From NCBI GenBank assembly GCA_021199305.1, contig JAJQIH010000043.1, forward strand, positions 1 through 38,214: DNA of 38,214 nt. The letters run 5' to 3'. This document shows, piece by piece, positions 1-9,358 of the stretch. Within the stretch, counting starts at the first letter, position 1, and each line of letters begins with the position of its first letter. The notes below the pieces were generated by a model. It was given only the letters and a program-made list of their open reading frames with translations, made no database searches and was not told where the DNA came from. This DNA is from Ruminococcus sp. (GTDB taxonomy: Bacteria; Bacillota; Clostridia; Oscillospirales; Ruminococcaceae). Both the position numbers and the translations under genes were made by a program.

Positions 1-31
1 AATTTTCAAAAAAGAAATCCTGCAAAATTTA

Positions 32-60
32 TTGCCAAATTCGGTTATTTATGGTATCAT
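32..60 (+). promoter_or_regulatory. Sigma-A promoter of gdhA
   Basis: A -35 box TTGCCA (32-37) and a -10 box TATCAT (55-60) are separated by exactly 17 bp. The predicted transcript start near 67 leaves a leader of about 70 nt before the gdhA ribosome site GGGAGGG (122-128). Seen in sequence; activity is inferred. Confidence 0.7.
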
Positions 61-133
61 AAAAATGCTGTATGAAATGTGATCAAGGTTATTGTCGCAT
101 TTTTACAAAAAATTTTAAAATGGGAGGGCTTAA

Positions 134-1489
<1,356 letters not shown>

Positions 1490-1509
1490 ACAAAATTGCA
1501 AAAATAGCA

Positions 1510-1549
1510 AATCCCATCGTCTTAGACAGACGGTGGGATTTTTTGTTTT
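1510..1549 (+). terminator. Intrinsic terminator of gdhA
   Basis: A 13 bp stem (1510-1522 with 1528-1540, one G-T pair) with a 5 nt loop is followed by a T-rich run. It sits between gdhA and the end of the convergent glycosyltransferase gene, so it may also slow minus-strand transcripts, although the minus-side T tract is weak. Confidence 0.9.
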
Positions 1550-1556
1550 CTGGATT

Positions 1557-2729
1557 TTAACTTCTTGAAGTAAACTCGCTGACATTTACAGGCGTTAAAC
1601 AGCTCTCGTAAATTTTTTCCATACTTTTAGCAAATGTCGAGATTGAAAATTTTTCAGCTGATTTCAAGGCGTTTTCTCTGTATGCCAGTACCTTATCGCT
1701 GTTTAAGAATCTTTCAAGCAGCTCTAGCAGCTCATCCTCTGTGTCGTACATCTCGCCGTTTTCGCCTTCCTCAATTACATCCTTCAGGCAGGCGTCCCGT
1801 CGGCACAAAAGCGGCAATCCTGAAGCTAACGCTTCCATATAGGTAAGTCCTTGAGTTTCGCTTGTAGAAGCGTTTAAAAACAGGTCGCCGATAGAGTAGT
1901 AGATTTTTGTTCTGCTTGGTTGAACCATTCCGGTAAAAATTACCTTGTCCTGAAGTTCTAGCTTTTCAACAAGCTGCTCTAAGTCGCTTCTTATCGGACC
2001 TCCGCCGACAACCAGAAGGGTAATCGGCTTGTCACGAAGTTTTGCGGCAGCGTTTATAAGCTCCTCGCAGTTTTTCTCCTTTGCAAGTCTGCCGAGATAT
2101 AATAGAACCTTGTTAGAAAGCGGCACGCCAAGCTTTTCCTTGACGGCGTTTGCATCGTGAACGACGGAGTCAGGCGAAAACTTTGACAGGTCAATACCAG
2201 TAGGCACGACAAATATCGGCTTTACAACGCCGTAGCTTCTCAAAAGATCTGCTACCTTTGCGCTCGGAACTATCAGGCAGTCGGTTTTGTTTGATATTAT
2301 TCGTGAGAAGGTAGAAACTGCTGATTTTCCGAGCTTTTTGCTGGGGCAAAAGTAGTGAGTGTAGTTTTCGTAAACTGTATGATAGGTGTGAACGATAGGA
2401 ACATTCAGCTTTTTTGCAATGCTTCTCGCTGACAAAAACGTGCTGAATTCGCAGTTTGAATGAATTATATCAGGCTTCCATTCACGAAGCTCAGCCATAT
2501 ACTGCTTTGCCTTGACGATTCGTATTCTGGCGTTCGGGTAAATAAATCCTGCTGGCGCTGAACCGATATAGGTAACGCCGTCCTTTGAATAGGACTTGCG
2601 GTTTCCGGAGAGAGTGAGAATGCGAACCTCGTGGCCTCGCTCTTCAAGTCCCTGCCGCAGATTTAAAATAGACGTTACCACTCCGTTGATTACGGGAGCA
2701 TACCAGTCTGATGTTATTAGAATTTTCAT
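1557..2729 (-). CDS. GT4 family glycosyltransferase (diacylglycerol glucosyltransferase-like)
   Basis: This is a retaining GT-B glycosyltransferase of family GT4, 390 residues. The N-terminal domain opens with KILITSDWYAPVINGVV, the typical acceptor-side glycine-rich loop. The C-terminal donor domain starts near YLGRLAKEKN (211-220) and carries the EX7E motif, Glu291 and Glu299, in ETQGLTYMEA. The sequence resembles enzymes that glucosylate 1,2-diacylglycerol to make membrane glycolipids and lipoteichoic acid anchors, but GT4 members vary widely and the acceptor cannot be read from the sequence. No membrane segment is obvious, which fits a peripheral membrane enzyme. The start has GAGG 7 nt upstream. 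It lies 27 nt downstream of the cysteine desulfidase remnant and probably shares that gene's strong promoter. Confidence 0.85.
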   Translation of the reverse strand: MKILITSDWYAPVINGVVTSILNLRQGLEERGHEVRILTLSGNRKSYSKDGVTYIGSAPAGFIYPNARIRIVKAKQYMAELREWKPDIIHSNCEFSTFLSARSIAKKLNVPIVHTYHTVYENYTHYFCPSKKLGKSAVSTFSRIISNKTDCLIVPSAKVADLLRSYGVVKPIFVVPTGIDLSKFSPDSVVHDANAVKEKLGVPLSNKVLLYLGRLAKEKNCEELINAAAKLRDKPITLLVVGGGPIRSDLEQLVEKLELQDKVIFTGMVQPSRTKIYYSIGDLFLNASTSETQGLTYMEALASGLPLLCRRDACLKDVIEEGENGEMYDTEDELLELLERFLNSDKVLAYRENALKSAEKFSISTFAKSMEKIYESCLTPVNVSEFTSRS

Positions 2730-2756
2730 AGCTTACCTCTATATCTGATGTGAACT

Positions 2757-3083
2757 TTAATTTTCATCAGTCATAATCCTTATGATTTCACGATCGGTTT
2801 CAGCCATTCCGTAGCGAGCGGCACGTCCGACATTGTGAATCGTATTTTCAACGCCCTTTGCAGCAATACCCTTTTTACCACCTGTGTTTGGAACTACAAC
2901 GCTCTTTACATTTTTGACAATGTTTGCGCTCGCCTTTATTTTAACGCTTGCGGGAATACATCCCAGCGCTTTCCTTGCGAGAGCTGCCGCATAAGCGATA
3001 GCAATAGGCTCAGTGCACCCCATAGCAGGTACAAGCTCCTCGTGCAGAGTTTTCAGATATATGTCATACATTTTGTCAGTCAT
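2757..3083 (-). pseudogene. Internally deleted L-cysteine desulfidase / YhaM (UPF0597) remnant
   Basis: The 108-residue product joins the two ends of a family whose members usually have about 420-430 residues. Residues 1-68 match the N-terminus, with LVPAMGCTEPIAIAYAAA and the NIVKNVKSVVVPNTGG segment. Residues 72-108 match the C-terminus, with GVENTIHNVGRAARYGM and ETDREIIRIM. The roughly 320 residues between, including the other cluster and active-site cysteines of the full enzyme, are missing, yet the frame stays open. It has a ribosome site (GGGGAG) and a strong promoter, so it is probably transcribed and may be translated. Cysteine desulfidase activity is unlikely. The alternative, a functional mini-protein of this domain, cannot be ruled out. 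Confidence 0.75.
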
Positions 3084-3106
3084 AAAGCACTCCCCATTAA
3101 ATGTGC

Positions 3107-3166
3107 TTCCCTTAGTGAAAAGGGAACATCTCAATTTAATTATACACGTATCACAAAAAAAGTCAA
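3107..3166 (-). promoter_or_regulatory. Strong minus-strand promoter and leader hairpin
   Basis: On the minus strand a -35 box TTGACT (3161-3166) and a consensus -10 TATAAT (3139-3144) are 16 bp apart. The leader holds a 7 bp hairpin, TTCCCTT with AAGGGAA (3107-3113 and 3120-3126), just upstream of the ribosome site of the remnant gene. The promoter would drive the remnant and the glycosyltransferase behind it. Confidence 0.75.
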
Positions 3167-3280
3167 CAAATGAAGCAATCCACAAATGAAAAAAGAAAGT
3201 AAAAATTAACGACAGAATCTGTGCTTGTATGCGGGATTTCGACAGACATCCTCAAATACAGTCGTCAGCTCAAAAAATAC

Positions 3281-3309
3281 TTGCAAAACAAGGCCTTGTG
3301 TGGTAAAAT
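3281..3309 (+). promoter_or_regulatory. Promoter of the gatCAB operon
   Basis: A -35 TTGCAA (3281-3286) and a -10 TAAAAT (3304-3309) with a 17 bp spacer. It lies about 60 nt before the chosen gatC start. No terminator is visible between this site and the hairpin at 9301, so the four genes are probably one transcript. Confidence 0.7.
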
Positions 3310-3368
3310 ATATATTTAGTATGGGGTTTGTATACCCTTGTAAGTAAAAGATGAAAGGTGAAACTGCT

Positions 3369-3647
3369 ATGGATCTTGAAATGGTAAAGTATCTTGCGGA
3401 GCTTGGAAAGCTTAAGTTTACCGACGAGGAGCTTGAAAAGGTCGGCGAGGATATGACAAGCATTATTGAGCTTATGGACAAGGTTAAGGAAATTGATGTG
3501 GTTTACGACCCATATCTCGATAACAAGAATATATTCTTAAACGATTTGCGTGAGGACAAGAATGCAAAGAGCCTTGATACGCAAAAGCTTCTTTCTAACG
3601 CTAAGAATCAACAAAACTGCTTTGTTGTTCCGAAGGTAGTAGAATAG
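3369..3647 (+). CDS. gatC: Asp-tRNA(Asn)/Glu-tRNA(Gln) amidotransferase subunit GatC
   Basis: This is the small stabilising subunit of the GatCAB amidotransferase, which wraps around the GatA-GatB interface. The product is 92 residues, normal for the family, with the N-terminal helical pattern MVKYLAELGKLKFTDEELEK and the later FLNDLREDK segment that matches the family's conserved LR-D region. The ATG at 3369 is preferred over the one at 3351 because AAAGGTG (3353-3359) is then a ribosome site at correct spacing. The next gene, gatA, follows after 11 nt. Confidence 0.93.
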   Translation: MDLEMVKYLAELGKLKFTDEELEKVGEDMTSIIELMDKVKEIDVVYDPYLDNKNIFLNDLREDKNAKSLDTQKLLSNAKNQQNCFVVPKVVE

Positions 3648-3658
3648 GAGGGGCGTTT

Positions 3659-5110
3659 ATGGATATGAAAAATATAAGTCTTGCAAAGCTCCGTGAAGCG
3701 CTTGACCAGCGAAAGCTTTCAGCAAGAGAAGCTACGGAGTTTTATTTAAAGAGAATAAAAGAGTACGACGCAGATCTTGAGTGCTATATTACAGTAACCG
3801 AAGAAAAGGCGCTTGAGCAGGCGGATAAAGCGCAAAAGAGAATTGACGAGGGAAAGGCAAGCGCACTTACAGGCATTCCGATGGCAATAAAGGACAACAT
3901 TTGTACTGAGGGTGTTCTGACAACCTGTTCGTCTGAAATGCTTGAGGATTTTGTTCCGCCGTATAACGCAACCGTTATGCAAAAGCTTGAGGATGAAAAT
4001 ATCGTAATGCTCGGTAAGGTATCGCTCGATGAATTTGCTATGGGTGGTTCAACTCAGACGTCAGCCTTTAAAAAGACAAAAAATCCTTATGATAAATCAA
4101 GAGTTCCGGGCGGCTCGTCAGGCGGTTCGGCAAGTGCCGTTGGCGCAGATTTGTGTGCGGCGGCATTAGGCTCAGATACAGGCGGCTCGATAAGACAGCC
4201 TTCAAGCTTTTGCGGAGTTGTCGGTTTAAAGCCTACCTATTCGAGAGTTTCGAGATATGGACTTGTAGCGTTCGCTTCAAGCCTCGACCAGATAGGACCG
4301 CTTGCAAGAAGCAGCCGTGACTGCGCCGTTATTTTAAATTCAATCTGCGGCTTTGATATGCACGACGGTACAAGCTCAAGACGAGAGGTTCCTGATTTTA
4401 CAGCAAAAATCGGACAGGATATAAAGGGACTTAAAATCGCCCTTCCGAAGGAATTTTACGAGGAGGGAATTGACGACGAGGTAAGAAAGTGTGTTCTTAA
4501 AGCGGCTGACGATTTAAAGGCAATGGGTGCGACAATTGTCAACTGCTCGATGCCGTCGCTTAAATTTGCGATTCCTGCTTACTATCTGATTTCTTCCGCT
4601 GAAGCTTGTTCAAACCTTTCAAGATACGATGGAATCAAGTACGGCCACCGCTCTGCTGTTGGCGAAAGCTACGAGGACCTTATCAAGAACTCAAGAAGCG
4701 AGGGCTTTGGCGACGAGGTCAAGAGAAGAATACTTTTAGGTAACTACGCTCTTTCAAGCGGATATTACGACGCTTATTACGGAAAGGCAATGGCGCTGAA
4801 GCAGCTTATCAGAAAAGAATACAACGATATATTCGAGCAGTGCGACGTTGTTTTGACTCCTACCGCACCGACAACAGCATATAAGGTTCACGAAAATATA
4901 AGCGACCCTGTAAAGATGTATCAGGCGGATTTCTGCACGGTAACTGTAAATATCGCAGGACTTCCAGCAGTTTCAACTCCTTGCGGATACGACAAGCAGG
5001 GATTGCCGATTGGAATGTCGATAATCGGAAAGCAATTTGACGAGCAGACGGTAATTCAGGTCGCAGACGCTTATGAAGCAAGCTTTGAACGAGTTTTGCC
5101 AAAGCTTTGA
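3659..5110 (+). CDS. gatA: Amidotransferase subunit GatA (amidase signature)
   Basis: GatA hydrolyses glutamine and passes ammonia to GatB, which amidates the misacylated tRNA. The 483-residue protein is full length. The Ser-cisSer-Lys triad of the amidase signature is intact: Lys78 in MAIKDNICTEG, Ser153 in VPGGSSGGSA, and the nucleophile Ser177 in GSDTGGSIRQPSSFCG. The ribosome site is AGGAGGGG ahead of the ATG. It is the second gene of the operon, 26 nt before the fused gatB::aspS2 gene. No missing motif was seen, so it should be active as the glutaminase of the complex. Confidence 0.97.
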   Translation: MDMKNISLAKLREALDQRKLSAREATEFYLKRIKEYDADLECYITVTEEKALEQADKAQKRIDEGKASALTGIPMAIKDNICTEGVLTTCSSEMLEDFVPPYNATVMQKLEDENIVMLGKVSLDEFAMGGSTQTSAFKKTKNPYDKSRVPGGSSGGSASAVGADLCAAALGSDTGGSIRQPSSFCGVVGLKPTYSRVSRYGLVAFASSLDQIGPLARSSRDCAVILNSICGFDMHDGTSSRREVPDFTAKIGQDIKGLKIALPKEFYEEGIDDEVRKCVLKAADDLKAMGATIVNCSMPSLKFAIPAYYLISSAEACSNLSRYDGIKYGHRSAVGESYEDLIKNSRSEGFGDEVKRRILLGNYALSSGYYDAYYGKAMALKQLIRKEYNDIFEQCDVVLTPTAPTTAYKVHENISDPVKMYQADFCTVTVNIAGLPAVSTPCGYDKQGLPIGMSIIGKQFDEQTVIQVADAYEASFERVLPKL

Positions 5111-5136
5111 TTTAAGTCGGAAAGGTATGATGATAT

Positions 5137-8007
5137 ATGAAAAATTCCAAATATATAACCGTCGTCGGACTTGAAATACACTCGGAGCTTTTGACAAATT
5201 CAAAGGTTTTCTGTACCTGTAACGCTGAGTTTGGCGGTGATCAGAATACAAGATGCTGTCCTGTTTGTTCGGGAATGCCTGGAACACTCCCTGTAATAAA
5301 TCAGACGGCGATTGAATATGCAGTTAAAGCAGGCTACGCTTTAAACTGCGAGATAAATAAGTTTTCGGTTTTTGACAGAAAGAATTACTTCTATCCGGAC
5401 CTTCCGAAGGCTTATCAGATTTCTCAGCTTTATTATCCTCTTGTCGGACCTGGAAAGGTACCGATTGAGGTAAACGGCAACAAGAAGGAAATAAGAATAA
5501 ACCATATACACGTCGAGGAGGACGCTGGAAAGCTTGTCCACGACGACTATAACGGAGTTTCGCTCGCAGACTATAACCGTTGCGGCATTCCGCTTATTGA
5601 AATTGTAACCGAGCCTGATATGAACTCCGCTGAGGAGGCTATGGCTTTTGTCGAGCAGGTTTCCTTGCTTTTGCGTTATGCTGGAGTCAGCGACTGTAAA
5701 ATGGAGCAAGGCTCATTAAGATGTGACGTAAACATTTCAATTATGAAGCCTGACGACAAGGAGTTTGGAACCCGTGCGGAGATTAAAAACTTAAACTCTA
5801 TAAAGAGCGTCGGCAGAGCTATTGAATACGAGGAGCGCAGACAGGCGTTGTTGCTGGAAGCTGGCAAGAAGGTTATTCAGGAAACAAGGCGATACGATGC
5901 AAACAGAGATACGACAAAGTCGATGAGAACCAAGGAAAACGCTCACGATTACCGCTATTTCCCAGAGCCTGACATTCTGCAGGTAAACCTTACAGACGAG
6001 CAGTTGGCTGAAATCAAGGCAAAGCTTCCTGAAATGCCACAGCAGCGTTTTAAGAGATACACCGAGCAGTACGGCTTGTCGGCGGTCGATTCGCAGATTT
6101 TAATTAACACAAAGGCGATTTCCGACTTCTTTGATGAAGCGTTAAAAACTCACAACAATCCGAAATCTGTGTCAGCGTTTATTCTGACAGAGTTTATGCG
6201 TAGAGTTAATTTAGGCGAAATTGATATTGACAACATAAAGTTCTCACCATCTGACCTTGCTAAAATTGTAAAGCTTTCAGATGAGGAGAAAATCTCTAAA
6301 AACGACGCCAAGGCTGTGTTCAGAGAGCTTGCCGAAAATGGCGGCGACCCTGAAAAAATTGCTGCCGACAAGGGCTTTATCATAACGATTGATTTGGATA
6401 AGGTCGATGCTGAAATCGATGCCGTACTTGCGGCAAATAACGCTCAGGCCAAGCAGTACGCAAACGGCGAAAAGAAGGTTTTCGGCTTTCTTATGGGTCA
6501 ATGTACAAAAGCACTAAAGGGTGTTGCAACGCCAAAAATCATAAAAGAGCATTTAGAGAGCAAGCTCGATTCTTTAACTCCTCAGCAGGAAAGCGCTGAC
6601 AGCGAGCAGCAGGGCACTCAGGAGTTTACAACCGACAGCCTGACAAAGTACGAAAATGCTGACGCTTACAAGCCAAAGGCGAGCGATGAGTTTTTCTCAC
6701 TTGTCGGCGGTGAAAATGTTCTTTCAGAATTCAAGCTGACAGACGCTACCGAGCATATCGGCGAGCAGATAAGTCTCAGAGCTTGCGTTCATAAGATAAG
6801 AAATATGGGTAAGGTATCGTTTATATACCTCAGAACCGGAGAATATGTTATTCAGGCGGTATATAGCGATAAGTGCAATGATTCTATAAAGGGACTTCGT
6901 GAAGGACATTTCGTTAGCGTAGAGGGAACTGTAAATGAAAATCCAAAGGACCCGATTGGAGTAGAGATTGTTTTAAGCGGCTTGAAGCTTATAAGCGAGC
7001 CGAAGGAGGAGTATCCTCTTAAAATCTCTCAGAAGAAGCTCGATTGCTCGATTGAGGTAAACCTCGACAACAGAAGCGTATCGCTCAGAAATCCTTATGA
7101 GCGAGCGATATTCAAGCTTCAGGAGGGACTCGTTCACGGAATGCACGAATTTATGCGTGCGAACGGCTTTACTGAGATTCACACTCCGAAGATAGTAGCT
7201 CAGGGAGCTGAGGGCGGAGCCAATATATTTAAGATTGACTACTTCCAGAAGCCGGCGTTCTTGAATCAGTCGCCTCAGTTTTACAAGCAGACGGCAGTTG
7301 CGTTTTTCGACAGAGTTTACGAGATAGCGCCTGTTTACCGCGCGGAAAAGCACGCTACAAGCCGTCATATAAACGAGTATATAGGACTTGACTTTGAAAT
7401 GGGATATATTGACAGTATGTACGATGTAATGAACATGGAAATTGCAATGCTTCGTCATATTATGTCATATCTCAAGGAAAACTATCAATACGAGCTTGAG
7501 CTTTTGAATGCGGATGTTCCTGAAATCGGAGAGGTTCCGACAATTAAGTTCAAGGATGCGCTTACACTTTTAAGAGGAAAGAGCGTTAATACAAAGTTTG
7601 ACCTCGACCCAGAGGACGAGGTAAAGCTCGGCGAATACGCAAAGGAAAAATACAATTCAGACTTTATTTTCATAACTCATTTTCCAAGCTCCAAGCCGCC
7701 GTTTTACGCAATGGACAGCAGAGAGGATCCAAGAGATGCATATAAATTTGACCTGTTGTTCAGAGGACTTGAAATAACGTCGGGAGGACAGAGAATACAC
7801 GATTACGATGAGCAGATAGCAAAGCTCAAGCGTCAGGGACTTGATCCTGCTGACTTTGCAAGCTACCTTGAAGCTCATAAGTATGGACTTCCTCCGCACG
7901 GCGGACTGGGAATCGGACTTGAACGTCTTCTGATGAAGCTTCTGAAGCTTTCCAACATTCGTTCGACATCTATGTTCCCGAGAGATATAAACAGATTGCT
8001 TCCATAA
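5137..8007 (+). CDS. GatB fused to archaeal-type, probably non-discriminating aspartyl-tRNA synthetase
   Basis: One open frame of 956 residues encodes two complete enzymes. Residues 1-480 are GatB: the kinase-like catalytic domain with zinc cysteines C26, C28, C41 and C44, the HVEEDAGK segment, and the C-terminal YqeY-like tail ending at GFLMGQCTKALKG. A Gln/Ser/Glu-rich linker spans about 478-525. Residues 530-956 are an AspRS of archaeal/eukaryotic type: an OB-fold anticodon domain, motif 1 near 663-687, motif 2 with Arg735 in VYRAEKH, and motif 3 with Arg930 in GLGIGLER, with no bacterial GAD insertion. His552 and Pro606 sit where archaeal studies place the residues that allow charging of both tRNA(Asp) and tRNA(Asn). 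The inferred role is to make Asp-tRNA(Asn) and hand it directly to the GatCAB site. No stop or restart signal is visible at the junction. Confidence 0.93.
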   Translation: MKNSKYITVVGLEIHSELLTNSKVFCTCNAEFGGDQNTRCCPVCSGMPGTLPVINQTAIEYAVKAGYALNCEINKFSVFDRKNYFYPDLPKAYQISQLYYPLVGPGKVPIEVNGNKKEIRINHIHVEEDAGKLVHDDYNGVSLADYNRCGIPLIEIVTEPDMNSAEEAMAFVEQVSLLLRYAGVSDCKMEQGSLRCDVNISIMKPDDKEFGTRAEIKNLNSIKSVGRAIEYEERRQALLLEAGKKVIQETRRYDANRDTTKSMRTKENAHDYRYFPEPDILQVNLTDEQLAEIKAKLPEMPQQRFKRYTEQYGLSAVDSQILINTKAISDFFDEALKTHNNPKSVSAFILTEFMRRVNLGEIDIDNIKFSPSDLAKIVKLSDEEKISKNDAKAVFRELAENGGDPEKIAADKGFIITIDLDKVDAEIDAVLAANNAQAKQYANGEKKVFGFLMGQCTKALKGVATPKIIKEHLESKLDSLTPQQESADSEQQGTQEFTTDSLTKYENADAYKPKASDEFFSLVGGENVLSEFKLTDATEHIGEQISLRACVHKIRNMGKVSFIYLRTGEYVIQAVYSDKCNDSIKGLREGHFVSVEGTVNENPKDPIGVEIVLSGLKLISEPKEEYPLKISQKKLDCSIEVNLDNRSVSLRNPYERAIFKLQEGLVHGMHEFMRANGFTEIHTPKIVAQGAEGGANIFKIDYFQKPAFLNQSPQFYKQTAVAFFDRVYEIAPVYRAEKHATSRHINEYIGLDFEMGYIDSMYDVMNMEIAMLRHIMSYLKENYQYELELLNADVPEIGEVPTIKFKDALTLLRGKSVNTKFDLDPEDEVKLGEYAKEKYNSDFIFITHFPSSKPPFYAMDSREDPRDAYKFDLLFRGLEITSGGQRIHDYDEQIAKLKRQGLDPADFASYLEAHKYGLPPHGGLGIGLERLLMKLLKLSNIRSTSMFPRDINRLLP

Positions 8008-8023
8008 AAGAAAGGACCAGAAA

Positions 8024-9280
8024 ATGATTAAGAAAATACTTGCTTTATTGCTGTCGGTTATGCTGACATTCACGCTGTTTACCGCTTGCACGGACGACGA
8101 GGATTCGTCAAGCGAAAGCTCCTCATCCTCTTCCGAAGCTGATAGCGATTCATCGGACGATGAGGATACTGACGAAGAGGAAGAAACAACGGAAATAGTT
8201 GAAGCCAGTCTTACAATAGACGGCGAGGAGATTGATACCACAGACCTCGTTATGTTTACGATTGGCGACAACTACGAAGTAACCTTCGACGAGTTCAGAT
8301 ATAACTATTACTACTTTATGTCACAATACGGTTCCAGCTACGGAGTTACCGAAGATGATATGGCTGATCTTACCGAAGAGGAGCAGGACGAAAAGTTCAC
8401 AGTCTTTAAAAACTACCTCGTTCAGTTTATAATGAGCACCTATACCTATCTGCAATATGCAGAGGATAATGGTATAGAGCTTACAGAGGACGAGCTTCAG
8501 GAGTGCGAGGACGAAATTGCCGACCTTCAGGAGGAGCAGGGCGACGATTATGAGGATTACCTCAAGAGCGCCTATCTGACGGAGGATTATCTCAGAAAGC
8601 TTGTAAATCAGTCGCAGATTGCCGACAAGGTAAGAAGCTCCTTCGAGCTTACTGACGACGAGTTTATCGAGATTGCAAAGACGGACCTTTATCAGGTTAA
8701 AACCCTTCTTGTTCCTTACGGCTACGACCTGACGCCAAGTGATGAGGATCTTGAAGAAATGGGAGTTGACGACTTCGATTCGCTTACAAATTCTGTAAAG
8801 ATGACACTTTTGGTTTCCACCTATACTGACCTGTCTGACGATGAGCAGGAGGAGCAAAGCGAAAAGGCTCTGGAGCATATAACAAATCTCGTTGACAGAG
8901 CAAACGACGGCGAGGACTTTGACGACCTTATCGAGGAGTATGGCTTTGACGGCGGAATGACAACCTACAGCGGCGGATATGTAGTTGGAGATTTCTATAC
9001 CTCTTACGGAGATACCTTTGTAGATACGCTGTTTGACCTTGATATTGATGAAATCAGCGAGCCTTATGAATTCACTTATGGCTATATGGCGCTTAAGAGA
9101 GTAGAAATTGACGAGGATTATATCAGAGATAACCTTGAAAACGATACTGACGACGACGATTCGTTCAAGGAAGAATACGAGGACGAATACGAATACAAAA
9201 CTCTCCAGGAAGTTATGGACACAATGAGCATTGAGGAAACTGATATTCTCACCAATTTAAGCTACGGCGATTTAACCTAA
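8024..9280 (+). CDS. Acidic PrsA/SurA-like lipoprotein (putative extracellular foldase)
   Basis: A 418-residue exported lipoprotein. The signal peptide ends in the lipobox LFTAC, with Cys22 as the lipidated residue. A Ser/Asp/Glu-only stretch follows (about 24-56) as a flexible spacer. The rest has the helical N-terminal layout of SurA/PrsA chaperones, including EYEVTFDEFRYNYYYF-like and YLTEDYLRKLVNQSQIA-like segments, and a C-terminal part with GGMTTYSGGYVVGDFY that resembles a degenerate parvulin domain. The whole protein is strongly acidic. A prolyl isomerase active site is not clearly preserved, so it may be a holdase only. It is 16 nt behind gatB::aspS2 with ribosome site AAAGGA, which suggests cotranscription. 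Confidence 0.7.
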   Translation: MIKKILALLLSVMLTFTLFTACTDDEDSSSESSSSSSEADSDSSDDEDTDEEEETTEIVEASLTIDGEEIDTTDLVMFTIGDNYEVTFDEFRYNYYYFMSQYGSSYGVTEDDMADLTEEEQDEKFTVFKNYLVQFIMSTYTYLQYAEDNGIELTEDELQECEDEIADLQEEQGDDYEDYLKSAYLTEDYLRKLVNQSQIADKVRSSFELTDDEFIEIAKTDLYQVKTLLVPYGYDLTPSDEDLEEMGVDDFDSLTNSVKMTLLVSTYTDLSDDEQEEQSEKALEHITNLVDRANDGEDFDDLIEEYGFDGGMTTYSGGYVVGDFYTSYGDTFVDTLFDLDIDEISEPYEFTYGYMALKRVEIDEDYIRDNLENDTDDDDSFKEEYEDEYEYKTLQEVMDTMSIEETDILTNLSYGDLT

Positions 9281-9300
9281 AAAATTAAAAACTTAAAGCG

Positions 9301-9334
9301 AAATCCCCTGAGGGCGAATGCCTTCAGGGGATTT
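9301..9334 (+). terminator. Terminator hairpin between convergent operons
   Basis: A 14 bp stem (9301-9314 with 9321-9334, one G-T pair) and a 6 nt loop lie between two converging genes. The T run after it is short on the plus strand, so this may be a bidirectional, moderately efficient terminator. Confidence 0.75.
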
Positions 9335-9358
9335 GTTATGTACATATTTTAAGCGCCG

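Noticed and set aside
6570-6710. A hidden stop/restart that would split gatB from aspS2
   Set aside because: The frame is continuous, and I saw no ribosome site with an in-frame ATG at the start of the AspRS part that would suggest separate translation.
7657-8271. 204-codon minus-strand frame over the gatB::aspS2 end and lipoprotein start
   Set aside because: It is a shadow of the acidic Ser/Glu-rich coding strand; no upstream signals and no family resemblance.
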